Below are positions 51,476-59,676 of a stretch of DNA of 64,000 nucleotides, piece after piece. The stretch is from positions 1 to 64,000 of the forward strand of contig FNPA01000011.1 of NCBI GenBank assembly GCA_900107185.1, given 5' to 3'. Within the stretch, counting starts at the first letter, position 1; each line of letters starts with the position of its first letter. The position numbers and the translations under genes are program-made. Origin of the DNA: Ruminococcaceae bacterium YAD3003 (GTDB lineage: Bacteria > Bacillota > Clostridia > Saccharofermentanales > Saccharofermentanaceae). The notes under the pieces are model-generated. The model did not search any database and had not been told where the DNA came from. It saw only the letters and a program-made list of their open reading frames with translations.

Positions 51476-51519
51476 CTTCAAAATAGGGATTTCATTTTTT
51501 AAAGCCACCAAAAAGCCAC
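51472..51519 (+). repeat. guaA-end attachment repeat, decayed copy C
   Basis: CAAAATAGGGATTTCATTTT and the octamer-like pair AAGCCAC at 51502-51508 and 51513-51519 (11-bp period) align to the right part of copies A and B. The GAGCTTGAATAAT part is missing, apparently replaced by the IS3 fragment. Confidence 0.6.
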
Positions 51520-51576
51520 TAAATTTCGAACTCATATATTTTGGAGACAGTAGCAGAACCATATTCAATTGATGGA

Positions 51577-51665
51577 TCTGCAGCATAAAAAGTTATCAAG
51601 AGAACTTTACCCGGATGATATAATTATCTTGTCTGAGGGAGTGATCCCTTAGAAAATCAACAGAA
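51577..51665 (+). promoter_or_regulatory. Repeated promoter-hairpin module, copy C
   Basis: CAGCATAAAAAGTTATCAAG, GAACTTTACCCGGATGATA, TATAAT, TTATCTTGTCTG and hairpin CTGAGGGA-gtga-TCCCTTAG, then AATCAACAG. It lies about 40 bp upstream of the HAD phosphatase gene. Confidence 0.72.
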
Positions 51666-51704
51666 TAATGCACGATGGTAAGTGCAACTAAACATAAGGT
51701 AAAA

Positions 51705-52469
51705 ATGGTCAGACTTATTCTTTCAGACTTGGATCACACTTTGTTAAGACAGGACGGGAGCGTTTCTGATGAGACACTTCGCGTGTTGGATGCATGCAGA
51801 AAACAAGGTGTTGTTTTCGCGATCGCGACAGCAAGATACTGGATCGGTGCTGAAAAATACATAGATCTGTTAAATCCTGACTATGAGATAACAACGGACG
51901 GAACTCTCATACATTCAGGCCGTGAATGCTTGTATTCCTGCGAGTTTTCGGAAGAAGACACCGAACATATAGTAAGGAGTCTTTTAAATGCCGTGCCCGG
52001 ATCGGAGATTACCGTTGCCCACGGAAAGACGGTTTACTGGAACAGCCTTCACATCGCCGAATCAGAGAAACTTCATAAGGCTACATATAACGATTATTCG
52101 GCAGCGCTTAACGTCAAAGCAAATAAGATTGTGGCCGAACTGCCGAATGAGGCTATAGCCCGGAAAATAGCAGAACAGTCAGGTTGTAAACTGCAGTGTT
52201 ATCGCGGCGAGAAGTGGTATTCTTTCCTTCCTTCAGGTTCCGGAAAGACTGCTGCCATTGAAGCATTGTCCAAGATCAGCGGCATAAGCATCGAAGATAT
52301 TGTTGCTTTCGGTGACGACAGCAACGATGTGGAAATGCTGAAGCTGTGCGGCAAAGGAATAGCAGTGGCTAATGCAGTTCCCGCAGCATTAACTGCAGCT
52401 GACGATATAACTATGTCTAACGATGAAGATGGCGTGGCTCATTGGCTTAAAGTAAACTGTATCGGATAG
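51705..52469 (+). CDS. Cof-type HAD-superfamily phosphatase
   Basis: About 254 residues. HAD motif I is LILSDLDHTLLRQDG, motif III Lys is in SGKTAAIEALS, and motif IV is AFGDDSNDVEMLKL, with a type II cap in between. This fits Cof-like hydrolases acting on sugar phosphates, FMN or other phosphometabolites. I prefer ATG 51705, which has AAGG upstream and starts just before motif I; ATG 51675 adds ten residues and has no ribosome-binding site. It is driven by promoter-hairpin module copy C. Confidence 0.87.
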   Translation: MVRLILSDLDHTLLRQDGSVSDETLRVLDACRKQGVVFAIATARYWIGAEKYIDLLNPDYEITTDGTLIHSGRECLYSCEFSEEDTEHIVRSLLNAVPGSEITVAHGKTVYWNSLHIAESEKLHKATYNDYSAALNVKANKIVAELPNEAIARKIAEQSGCKLQCYRGEKWYSFLPSGSGKTAAIEALSKISGISIEDIVAFGDDSNDVEMLKLCGKGIAVANAVPAALTAADDITMSNDEDGVAHWLKVNCIG

Positions 52470-52523
52470 AACGGAAAATCATGAATTATACGAGCCAGGA
52501 GTATAAAGGGATGGGTTTAAGCA

Positions 52524-53606
52524 ATGCCTGAGAATAAGTGGGTAATAGGAGCAGTTAATGTTTCGAGTTCGGACGTTAAGTGTCCGGGCTGTGGAGCTTC
52601 CATTGGTGTCAAGTTCGATGCTGAATCACTGAATCTCAAATGCCCTTTTTGCGGTCTGTCATCGCAGCTCCCTCAGCCTGGTTCAGGCAAAGCCATCGAA
52701 GAACTCGATTTCAATTCTGCTTTGCAGCGTGCCAGTGTAAACTGGGGTCACATCAAAAAACTGATCATCTGTGCAAACTGTGGCGGCCAGACTCTTTACA
52801 ACGCCGAGCAGGTTACCGGTGCATGTCCTTTCTGCGGATCGACCAGCGTAACACCTGCAGCTGAGAATGTGCAAATCATGGCGCCTCAGGCAATAATCCC
52901 GTTCTCGATCACTAAAGAAAAAGCTCAGGAATATTTCACTGATTTTTTGAACAGAAAATCATTTGTCTCCCAAAAAGTCGCCAGAAGCAAGCTCGAAAAC
53001 ATAGTCGGCATATATCTTCCGTTTTGGACTTTCGATGCTCAAACTGTCACGTCCTACTTGGGTGCAGTCTTTGATGTGGAAAAGGAACCGGCACCTTATG
53101 TTACAGGTTTTTCGAACCGCTACTTTGACGACCTTGTCATCTATGCTTCTGACAGGATCCGCATGCCTGAAATAGGAAGAATACAGGATTTCGATTTCAC
53201 AAAAATGGTTCCTTATTCACCCGAATATCTGGCAGGCATTCCGGCAGAACGTTATACGGTAGGACTTAACGACAGCTGGGAGCGCTCAAAGATAAAGATG
53301 CGGAAAATAATAAGAAACGACATGTACGAAGTCGGAAAGCGCAGATTCTCCGTCAGGAAATATACTACCGACTACTATAACGTAAAGTTCAGATATCTTT
53401 TGGCACCCGTATATATTGCCCGCTATACATTTGGCAAAGAGTCATATCAGGTAGCTATCAACGGACAGACCGGCAAGACTTACTGTGAAGCGCCTACATA
53501 TTTATTGAAGTTGATACTGCTGATCATACTGATAGTCTTAGTGGGTTTAGGCATATCGGTATTTTTTATGTGGCTGATGCATTATTTAGGATTACCGATG
53601 TCCTGA
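52524..53606 (+). CDS. Double zinc-ribbon, tail-anchored membrane protein
   Basis: 360 residues. Two zinc ribbons sit at the N terminus (CPGCG ... CPFCG at about 12-40; CANCGGQ ... CPFCG at about 75-95), followed by a globular middle region and one C-terminal membrane helix (LILLIILIVLVGLGISVFFM). The ribbons face the cytosol. The family resembles TFIIB-type-zinc-ribbon bacterial membrane proteins of unknown role. GGGATGGG precedes the start. It is 54 bp after the HAD gene, possibly the same transcript. Confidence 0.75.
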   Translation: MPENKWVIGAVNVSSSDVKCPGCGASIGVKFDAESLNLKCPFCGLSSQLPQPGSGKAIEELDFNSALQRASVNWGHIKKLIICANCGGQTLYNAEQVTGACPFCGSTSVTPAAENVQIMAPQAIIPFSITKEKAQEYFTDFLNRKSFVSQKVARSKLENIVGIYLPFWTFDAQTVTSYLGAVFDVEKEPAPYVTGFSNRYFDDLVIYASDRIRMPEIGRIQDFDFTKMVPYSPEYLAGIPAERYTVGLNDSWERSKIKMRKIIRNDMYEVGKRRFSVRKYTTDYYNVKFRYLLAPVYIARYTFGKESYQVAINGQTGKTYCEAPTYLLKLILLIILIVLVGLGISVFFMWLMHYLGLPMS

Positions 53607-53676
53607 ATGCCGCCAAAGAATCTGCTATGATCGAACCATTGAACTACAGAATGTGTTTGCAACGATTTTTAACATA

Positions 53677-53722
53677 AAAAGCCATCGGCTGTTAATTGCG
53701 GTTGGTGGTCTTTTGTTTTTAT
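53677..53722 (+). terminator. Probable terminator after the zinc-ribbon gene
   Basis: AAAAGCCATCGGC and GCGGTTGGTGGTCTTTTG form an imperfect stem, followed by TTTTTATG. Confidence 0.5.
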
Positions 53723-53767
53723 GCCATATAGAATCATGTTAAGATTTGTAGCAAAGGTGGTACATAT

Positions 53768-54856
53768 ATGAGAAAGTCATACATTGACAACTTGAGATGG
53801 GTAACAGTCGTACTGGTCATCTTTTATCATGTCTTTTATATGTATAACGCTGAGGGGATCCTTGGCACGCTCGGAAAGATCACAGATCTGGAAGTCCAGT
53901 ATTTCGATTTGTATCAGTACATCGTTTATCCGTGGTTTATGGCACTTCTCTTCATCGTTTCAGGAATCAGTGCGAGATACTATATTGAAAGGCACACAGG
54001 AAAAGAATTCATAAAGAGCAGAACCGTAAAGCTTCTTGTGCCGTCAACGATCGGACTCTTTGTTTTCCAATTTATACAGGGATATATCAATGTATCTTTA
54101 AGCGAAGCGGGCTCTATCGAGGCTCCCGGGTTCGTAAAATACATTATATATTGTCTTTCAGGAATCGGCGTGCTCTGGTATATTCAGATGCTCTGGCTGT
54201 TCTCTCTTGTAATCGTCCTTATAAAGAAGATCGACAAAGACCGTTTCTGGAATATCTGCAGGAAGACGCCTTTTTGGGTATTGATCCTTATAGCAGTGCT
54301 ATTTTGGGGCGCCGGACAGATCCTTAACACGCCGGTTATCGTCAGCTACAGATTCGGACTTTATTTCCTGGCATATCTTCTGGGATACTTCGTCTTCTCG
54401 CATGACGAAGTTATAGAAGTAACGAAGAGGTACTTCGCGCTCTTTGCTGTTATCGCAGTTGGTCTTGGCACTGCTTTCTGCATCGTATATTTCGGTCAGA
54501 ATTATGCTGATGATCCGGTATACCGTTCACCGCTGTTCCTCTTGTACGGATGGTTCGGCTGTGTTGCAATGGTAGGCGGTTTTGCAAAGTTCTTCGACTT
54601 TACGAATAAATTCACGAAGTGGATGGGATCTCACAGCTGGGGACTTTATATCTTCCACTATCTGGGAATCTCAATGGTCGCACTTTATCTTGCAAAGCCC
54701 GGTCTCGTCCCGGCGTGGGGATGCTATCTCCTGAGCACAATAGCAGGTTTTGGATTGTCATATATATTGTATTTCGTCATCTCGAAGATACCGTTTTTCA
54801 GATGGGCAGTGCTGGGTATATCTAAGAAGAAGGAGAGTAAAAATGTTCAAGGATAA
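53768..54856 (+). CDS. Acyltransferase-3 family membrane protein
   Basis: 362 residues with about ten membrane segments. The N-terminal RKSYIDNLRWVTVVLVIFYH contains the Arg/His pair typical of acyltransferase_3/OafA enzymes that O-acetylate cell-surface sugars; YIERHTGKEFIKSRTVKLLVP follows the family pattern. AAAGGTGG precedes the start. Its stop overlaps the start of the following regulator by 14 bp, so they are coupled. Confidence 0.85.
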   Translation: MRKSYIDNLRWVTVVLVIFYHVFYMYNAEGILGTLGKITDLEVQYFDLYQYIVYPWFMALLFIVSGISARYYIERHTGKEFIKSRTVKLLVPSTIGLFVFQFIQGYINVSLSEAGSIEAPGFVKYIIYCLSGIGVLWYIQMLWLFSLVIVLIKKIDKDRFWNICRKTPFWVLILIAVLFWGAGQILNTPVIVSYRFGLYFLAYLLGYFVFSHDEVIEVTKRYFALFAVIAVGLGTAFCIVYFGQNYADDPVYRSPLFLLYGWFGCVAMVGGFAKFFDFTNKFTKWMGSHSWGLYIFHYLGISMVALYLAKPGLVPAWGCYLLSTIAGFGLSYILYFVISKIPFFRWAVLGISKKKESKNVQG

Positions 54857-55265
54857 TCTTGTAGAACTTAGAAAGTATCATGATCTCTCACAGGAGGAAC
54901 TTGCCGATATGATCGGTGTCTCGAGGCAGACCCTCTCGAAATACGAGACCGGCGAGTCTTTGCCTGATATCGAAAAGTGTAAGCTTATAGCTGATGCTTT
55001 CGGTGTATCCATAGACGATCTTCTGAATTATGACAAGAAGAGCGGAGAGAATCTTGGATTTGGAGTGCCTCCCAGAGGCAAGCATATCTTCGGCATGGTC
55101 AAGGTAGGTGATAAAGGCCAGATCGTGCTTCCGGCAAAGGCAAGAAAGATATTTGACATCAATCCCGGCGACAACGTTCTCATACTTGGCGATGAGGGTC
55201 AGGGTCTTGCGATAATCAAGGAAAAGGGCCTTCTGGATCTGTTAAGGAATGCTCAAAAAGCGTAA
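54843..55265 (+). CDS. XRE helix-turn-helix fused to AbrB/SpoVT domain
   Basis: 140 residues. Residues 1-65 form an XRE/Cro domain (LVELRKYHDLSQEELADMIG, VSRQTLSKYETGESLPDIEK). Residues about 82-130 form an AbrB swapped-hairpin domain (MVKVGDKGQIVLPAKARKIF, DINPGDNVLILGDEGQGLAI). Both are DNA-binding, so it could join two operator types; the targets are unknown. ATG 54843 has AAGGAGA upstream, within the acyltransferase 3' end. Confidence 0.87.
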   Translation: MFKDNLVELRKYHDLSQEELADMIGVSRQTLSKYETGESLPDIEKCKLIADAFGVSIDDLLNYDKKSGENLGFGVPPRGKHIFGMVKVGDKGQIVLPAKARKIFDINPGDNVLILGDEGQGLAIIKEKGLLDLLRNAQKA

Positions 55266-55321
55266 ACGGATGATATGCAAAATCAACAGACTAATTACTT
55301 AAAGGAAAAAGAATACTTACA

Positions 55322-56800
55322 ATGAACAGATTCAAAAAGTTTGGCGCAGTTGTTTTAATAATATTAATGAATGCTTTGGTGTTGGGCATATTTCCACTGA
55401 ATATACTGCTGATTTGGAAGGATTTTCCGCAGTGGGTTATGATACTCGCTTCAGTAGTGGATATAGCGGTTGTTTTGCTTTTAGCTGGGAAGACATTTTC
55501 CGGGAAAGCAGCTAAGATAATTGCAGTAACTATCACGTGTATTTTTACAGCTTTGTGTGTGCTTTTTGCATATGCATGTCCGTATTGGAATAGTGATGGC
55601 CACAAGTCTAATAGACCGATACATTATTATGAGAATTCAGATCTTACAAAGCAAGAGGCACTGGACACACTTGAGGAGGTTATGGGCTACCTTAAAAAGT
55701 ATCATATATCTTTCGCAGATGGACTGACAACGGAGGTTCAGGCAAAGTACGAGAAAGTCAGGGCTGATTTTGAGTCAAAGGATACAATCACGAGAATAGA
55801 GTTTGTGCGTGGCGTAAGAAGTATACTGCATGAGATAAATGATGCACATACAGCATTTAACTCGTGGGACCCTTTATTACTATCGGATGGTCCTGAGATG
55901 GAGAGCAAAGGCTATAGTGTATATTCTGTAAATGACATAACAGAGGAACAGATGAAGGAACTCGTAGAGCCATACTATTCCTATGAAACGCCGCGTTTTA
56001 TTAGTGTTAATATGGAAAACTTGTTTTATCTGGATCTATGCGGTGTTGAGGCGCCTTATGAGGTTATTTGGAAGAATGAGGATGGAGACGAGGAACACCG
56101 CACTTATAACCGCGAGGATTTTATAACTGCTGTTGAATACTATGATCTTCAGGATAAGTATCTGCCATCAGACAGTAATGGTGATTATGTTTATTACGAG
56201 ATAAATGAAGAAAAGAGTCTGGCTATACTTACGCTAAAGAAATGCCGGACAAGTGATCACTATAGGGATGTGCTTCGTGAAATGTTTACGGAGATGAAAG
56301 AGAAAAATATCAAGAATCTTGCAATAGATCTGCGAGGTAATGGCGGCGGTGACACCTATGTCGTAAATGAACTGTTTAAATACCTTCCGATAGACACATA
56401 CTATCAGGTAGACGACTTTAGAAAAATAAGGTGGAACTATCTGACATTTGATTTTGATCAAGGTGGTAAAACTAAGAATAAGAGAAATACAGAGCTTGAG
56501 TTTGATGGAAAAGTATATGTGCTTACAGATAAAGGGACATTTTCAGCAGCCATGGTTTTTACTGAAATGATAGTAGACAATGGTTTGGGAAAGGTAATAG
56601 GAGAGTCGCCTGCGGAGCCCTGCAATTCCTGCGGCGAGATTACGCAGTTCTATTTCGAGGATATCGGAATGTGGCTTTCGGTGTCAACAGATTACAGCAA
56701 CCGAATAGATCCGTCTAAGGGTGACTATATCGAACCTGACTATCCATGTGCAGGGGAAGATGCAATCAAAACGTTGTATGACATAGTCGGTGACGATTGA
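55322..56800 (+). CDS. S41-family membrane-anchored peptidase
   Basis: 492 residues: three hydrophobic segments near the N terminus (about 5-85), then an extracytoplasmic S41/tail-specific protease-like domain with AIDLRGNGGGDTYVVNELFK and the nucleophile Ser408 in DKGTFSAAMVFTEM. There is no PDZ domain, and the lysine of the classical Ser/Lys dyad is not in an obvious place, so it fits the non-PDZ S41 group. AAAGGA lies upstream. It is a single-gene unit with a terminator. Confidence 0.83.
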   Translation: MNRFKKFGAVVLIILMNALVLGIFPLNILLIWKDFPQWVMILASVVDIAVVLLLAGKTFSGKAAKIIAVTITCIFTALCVLFAYACPYWNSDGHKSNRPIHYYENSDLTKQEALDTLEEVMGYLKKYHISFADGLTTEVQAKYEKVRADFESKDTITRIEFVRGVRSILHEINDAHTAFNSWDPLLLSDGPEMESKGYSVYSVNDITEEQMKELVEPYYSYETPRFISVNMENLFYLDLCGVEAPYEVIWKNEDGDEEHRTYNREDFITAVEYYDLQDKYLPSDSNGDYVYYEINEEKSLAILTLKKCRTSDHYRDVLREMFTEMKEKNIKNLAIDLRGNGGGDTYVVNELFKYLPIDTYYQVDDFRKIRWNYLTFDFDQGGKTKNKRNTELEFDGKVYVLTDKGTFSAAMVFTEMIVDNGLGKVIGESPAEPCNSCGEITQFYFEDIGMWLSVSTDYSNRIDPSKGDYIEPDYPCAGEDAIKTLYDIVGDD

Positions 56801-56870
56801 TTTTTCTGCAACTATGCATTTGGGGGCGCTTAAATATTTACAGATCGGATAATTATCAGCAAAAAGAACC

Positions 56871-56897
56871 AAGAACCGGGTTAGTCCGGTTCTTTTG
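56871..56897 (+). terminator. Intrinsic terminator overlapping next promoter
   Basis: AAGAACCGG (56871-56879) pairs with CCGGTTCTT (56886-56894), followed by TTGTT. The TATAAT of the next gene (56899-56904) starts 5 bp later. Confidence 0.82.
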
Positions 56898-56911
56898 TTA
56901 TAATACGTACT

Positions 56912-57364
56912 ATGACACACAAAGAAAAGGCACTACAGTATTTTTCAGATAAGTTTCACTGTTCTCAGGCAGTTCTGGCAGCGTTTGCTCCCGAATTAGG
57001 AATTACTGAAGAACAGGCATTGAAATTGGGCGCATGTTTTGGAGCCGGTATGCGTAAGGGTGAAGTCTGCGGAGCATGTACCGGCGCATTGATGGTGTTG
57101 GGCCTTATGTATGGTCAATTCAACAAAGATGATGTTGAAAGCCGCATGAGAGCCAATAAGGTAAATGTTGAGATGATGAACGGGTTTGCAGAGAAGAGTG
57201 GCTCTTATATCTGCAATGAACTGTTAGGATGCGATATCAGGACGGAAGAAGGCATAAGGTATGCCAGAGAAAACGATCTATTTACTGATTTCTGTCCTAA
57301 GATGGTGGCTAATGCTGTAGATGTTTTGGAAGAGATCATACAAAATAACGGGGAAAAAGAATGA
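56912..57364 (+). CDS. C_GCAxxG_C_C-type redox family protein
   Basis: 150 residues of the small Cys-rich family with KFHCSQAVLAAFAPELG, GACFGAGMRKGEVCGACTGA and a late Cys pair (CNELLGCD ... FCPK). Members are often annotated as putative redox-active, metal-linked proteins. The ATG is only 7 nt after a TATAAT and has no ribosome-binding site, so the mRNA may be leaderless. It overlaps the next gene by 4 bp (ATGA). Confidence 0.83.
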   Translation: MTHKEKALQYFSDKFHCSQAVLAAFAPELGITEEQALKLGACFGAGMRKGEVCGACTGALMVLGLMYGQFNKDDVESRMRANKVNVEMMNGFAEKSGSYICNELLGCDIRTEEGIRYARENDLFTDFCPKMVANAVDVLEEIIQNNGEKE

Positions 57365-57870
57365 TTAAAATACGTGAAGCCACAATAGATGATGCAGCAA
57401 GACTGGTAGAGATCTACTCGTACTATGTGCTGAATACAGCCGTTTCATTCGAATATGAGGTCCCTTCAGTTGAAGAGTTTACTGAAAGAATGAAGAACGT
57501 AATGAAGAAATACCCGTATCTTGTTGCTGTTAAGGATGATTATGTAGTCGGATATGTTTATGCCGGAACATATAGTCCGAGAGATGCTTATTCCTGGACA
57601 GTAGCCAATTCCATTTATGTTGATAAAGACTATAGAAGACAGGGAATCGGATCCTTAATGTATGCTGAACTGGAAAAGAGGTTAAAGAATCTCGGAATCG
57701 TAAATATGTTATCCGGAAGCGCCTTTTGTGAGACAGAGGATGAATATCTTTCGCACGACAGTTATGAATTCCATAAACATATGGGATATGAGAAGGTAGC
57801 TCAGCTGAAAGGTATCGGCAAGAAATTCGACCGTTGGTATGACCTTTTGTGGATGCAGAAGAAATTGTGA
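57361..57870 (+). CDS. GNAT N-acetyltransferase (phosphinothricin acetyltransferase-like)
   Basis: 169 residues with the GNAT acetyl-CoA loop YVDKDYRRQGIGSLMYAELE and an N-terminal IREATIDDAARLVEIYSYYV, closest in layout to PAT/MddA-type amino-acid-analogue acetyltransferases. The start overlaps the preceding stop (ATGA), so translation is coupled. The substrate is inferred from layout only. Confidence 0.85.
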   Translation: MIKIREATIDDAARLVEIYSYYVLNTAVSFEYEVPSVEEFTERMKNVMKKYPYLVAVKDDYVVGYVYAGTYSPRDAYSWTVANSIYVDKDYRRQGIGSLMYAELEKRLKNLGIVNMLSGSAFCETEDEYLSHDSYEFHKHMGYEKVAQLKGIGKKFDRWYDLLWMQKKL

Positions 57871-57914
57871 TCGGAAGTATAGATAATCATCAGAAAAATA
57901 GCGAGGACATGCAT

Positions 57915-58325
57915 ATGAGATTAGATGGTTTCGGTATATTTGTTGAAGATATGGCGGTGATGATCCGTTTTTACAGAGATGTTCTCGGGTTTGAGATAAA
58001 AGAAGCAGAGGATACATCAAACGTTTATCTGGTTAAGGACGGCACTCTTTTCTTGTTCTATGGTCGGAAAGACTTTGAGACAATGACAAGCCGAAAGTAT
58101 GAATACGTAAAAGGTCTGAATGGCCATTTTGAACTCGCCCTTTATGTTGATTCTTTCGATGAAGTAGATGCTACATATAATCGAGTGATCGAGCAAGGTG
58201 CAACGTCTATCCTTGCCCCTACCACTGAACCATGGGGACAAAGGACTTGCTATATTGCTGATCCCGAAGGCAATCTGATAGAGATTGGTTCTTGGGATAA
58301 ACCGTATGAGGAAAAGGACTTGTAA
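57915..58325 (+). CDS. VOC/glyoxalase-superfamily protein
   Basis: 136 residues with the vicinal-oxygen-chelate fold: LDGFGIFVEDMAVMIRFYRD, VLGFEIKEAED, GHFELALYVDSFDEVD and DPEGNLIEIGSWDKP. Such proteins include antibiotic-binding and glyoxalase-like enzymes. Start ATG 57915 has GAGG 8 nt upstream; the longer frame overlaps the GNAT gene. It is the third gene of the redox/GNAT/VOC unit. Confidence 0.85.
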   Translation: MRLDGFGIFVEDMAVMIRFYRDVLGFEIKEAEDTSNVYLVKDGTLFLFYGRKDFETMTSRKYEYVKGLNGHFELALYVDSFDEVDATYNRVIEQGATSILAPTTEPWGQRTCYIADPEGNLIEIGSWDKPYEEKDL

Positions 58326-58392
58326 TAGAGGTTCAGTATAGAAGATTAGCAGTTTTATTGACTAAGACAAATCGGAATCTGTGGAGGTTGCG

Positions 58393-58779
58393 ATGAAGAA
58401 TTATACACAGGTATATGTTAAGAACAGTTTTGAAGCAGCAAAAACATACTGCAAAGCCTTTGGAGCAGAAATAACCCGGGAGTTTAAAAACGAAGATAAC
58501 ACTGCTTATGAGCACTGTGAGCTATCTGTAAACGGGGAAGGTTTTTTGGCATTGGCAGAAGCGAAAAATCCCTGTGATATAGATGTAGTACACAAAAACA
58601 AGTGGGAAACTATGACTTTTAACGTTTTTGAAATGGGAACAGAAGAAGCTGTTTATAATGCTTTTCAGGTTTTGAGCGATGGGGGTGTAATTATCGAACC
58701 TATCGGAGAACTTCCATGGAGTAAATGTTGCGCCACCATTATTGATAAATATGGTGTGTGCTGGTGGATATCAATTTAA
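58393..58779 (+). CDS. PhnB-like VOC-family protein
   Basis: 128 residues: YTQVYVKNSFEAAKTYCKAF, GEGFLALAEAKNP, VFEMGTEEAVYNAFQVLSDG and WSKCCATIIDKYGVCWWISI, the PhnB/3-demethylubiquinone-methyltransferase-like VOC pattern. GGAGG (58383-58387) fixes the ATG at 58393 rather than the GTG at 58381. The role is unknown. Confidence 0.83.
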   Translation: MKNYTQVYVKNSFEAAKTYCKAFGAEITREFKNEDNTAYEHCELSVNGEGFLALAEAKNPCDIDVVHKNKWETMTFNVFEMGTEEAVYNAFQVLSDGGVIIEPIGELPWSKCCATIIDKYGVCWWISI

Positions 58780-58789
58780 CAAATTCCAG

Positions 58790-58938
58790 TTTGTCGGGAT
58801 GAGCGATAGAACATAATATCATCAGTATTCTTATATCGAAAAGTATAAAGCCGTCGGATGACAAAATTTTAAGTTATCTGCCTTAGATCGAAAATTTTAG
58901 TTTTATACGAGTTTTAAGAAGAATCCGCCGTTTGATGA
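58790..58938. other. Intergenic region with a shared 3' motif
   Basis: It begins with TTTGTCGGGATGA (58790-58802) and GCGATAGAAC, also found after the EamA gene. The rest is AT-rich, with AAAATTTTA near 58864 and 58891. No gene is seen. Confidence 0.4.
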
Positions 58939-59511
58939 TTATATTATCTGAACCCCACCCGGGAAAGATGTGATTTCCATCATGATGTCTGCCATTTCTT
59001 CAGGTTTTTTACGTGGCGATTCCTGACACCACAGTTCGGTTACATGCCAGAAACCGGCGGTTCTGTATGCGAAGTGATATTTATATTTTGGGTTGGCTTT
59101 GAGCGCTGCATTTTTATCTATGGAATCGTGTCCAAGCTGGGAAGACATCATCAAGACGAGCGATTCGAATTCACTAGCGAAGCGGTACATAATGCCTGAC
59201 TTGTTAAGTATGGTGAGCATGTTTATGTTCTCATTCCAGAATGAGAAATATACGACACAGAATTCACGGTAATCTTTCGGTGCGCGGGCAGCAATGTAAG
59301 TTGAAAACTGTGTAGCGCAGCCTTTGAAGCAGTGATGAAGTATCTCGTCCTTGGTCTTGAAATGGCGGTAGAGAGTTCTTCTGGTGACACTGCAGGAATC
59401 GGCGATCTCCTGGATGGTTATTACATCATATTGATTAGTTTCTAAGAGCGAGCAGAGTGCATTTGCGATCTCGTCTTTTGTCTTCCTAATTCTCTTGGAT
59501 GTATCACGCAC
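58939..59511 (-). CDS. TetR-family transcriptional regulator
   Basis: 190 residues. HTH TIQEIADSCSVTRRTLYRHFKTKDEIL. GTG start with AAGGAG 8 nt upstream. It is divergent from a methyltransferase gene; the shared 165-bp gap contains a promoter and a TGTC/GACA palindrome, so it probably represses itself and/or the methyltransferase. Confidence 0.87.
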   Translation of the reverse strand: MRDTSKRIRKTKDEIANALCSLLETNQYDVITIQEIADSCSVTRRTLYRHFKTKDEILHHCFKGCATQFSTYIAARAPKDYREFCVVYFSFWNENINMLTILNKSGIMYRFASEFESLVLMMSSQLGHDSIDKNAALKANPKYKYHFAYRTAGFWHVTELWCQESPRKKPEEMADIMMEITSFPGGVQII

Positions 59512-59569
59512 GTGGTAGACTCCTTAAATGGCACATTTTTGCGAATGTGAGACATATACGCAAAATTGA

Positions 59570-59628
59570 TTGAATTCTCTTACTTGCAGAATTATAATCC
59601 GTCCTAATAGATGTCGCAAGTGTGACAT
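59570..59628 (+). promoter_or_regulatory. Promoter and operator for the methyltransferase gene
   Basis: TTGAAT (59570-59575) and TATAAT (59593-59598) with 17-bp spacing. Downstream, ATGTCGCA-AG-TGTGACAT (59611-59628) is a near-perfect palindrome at about +6, a typical repressor position. A second GCACATTTTTGC/GTGAGACAT motif lies next to the TetR start. Confidence 0.65.
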
Positions 59629-59676
59629 TTAAGAATATTCACTGATGCATTTTATCTGAAAAGGAGATATTCGATC

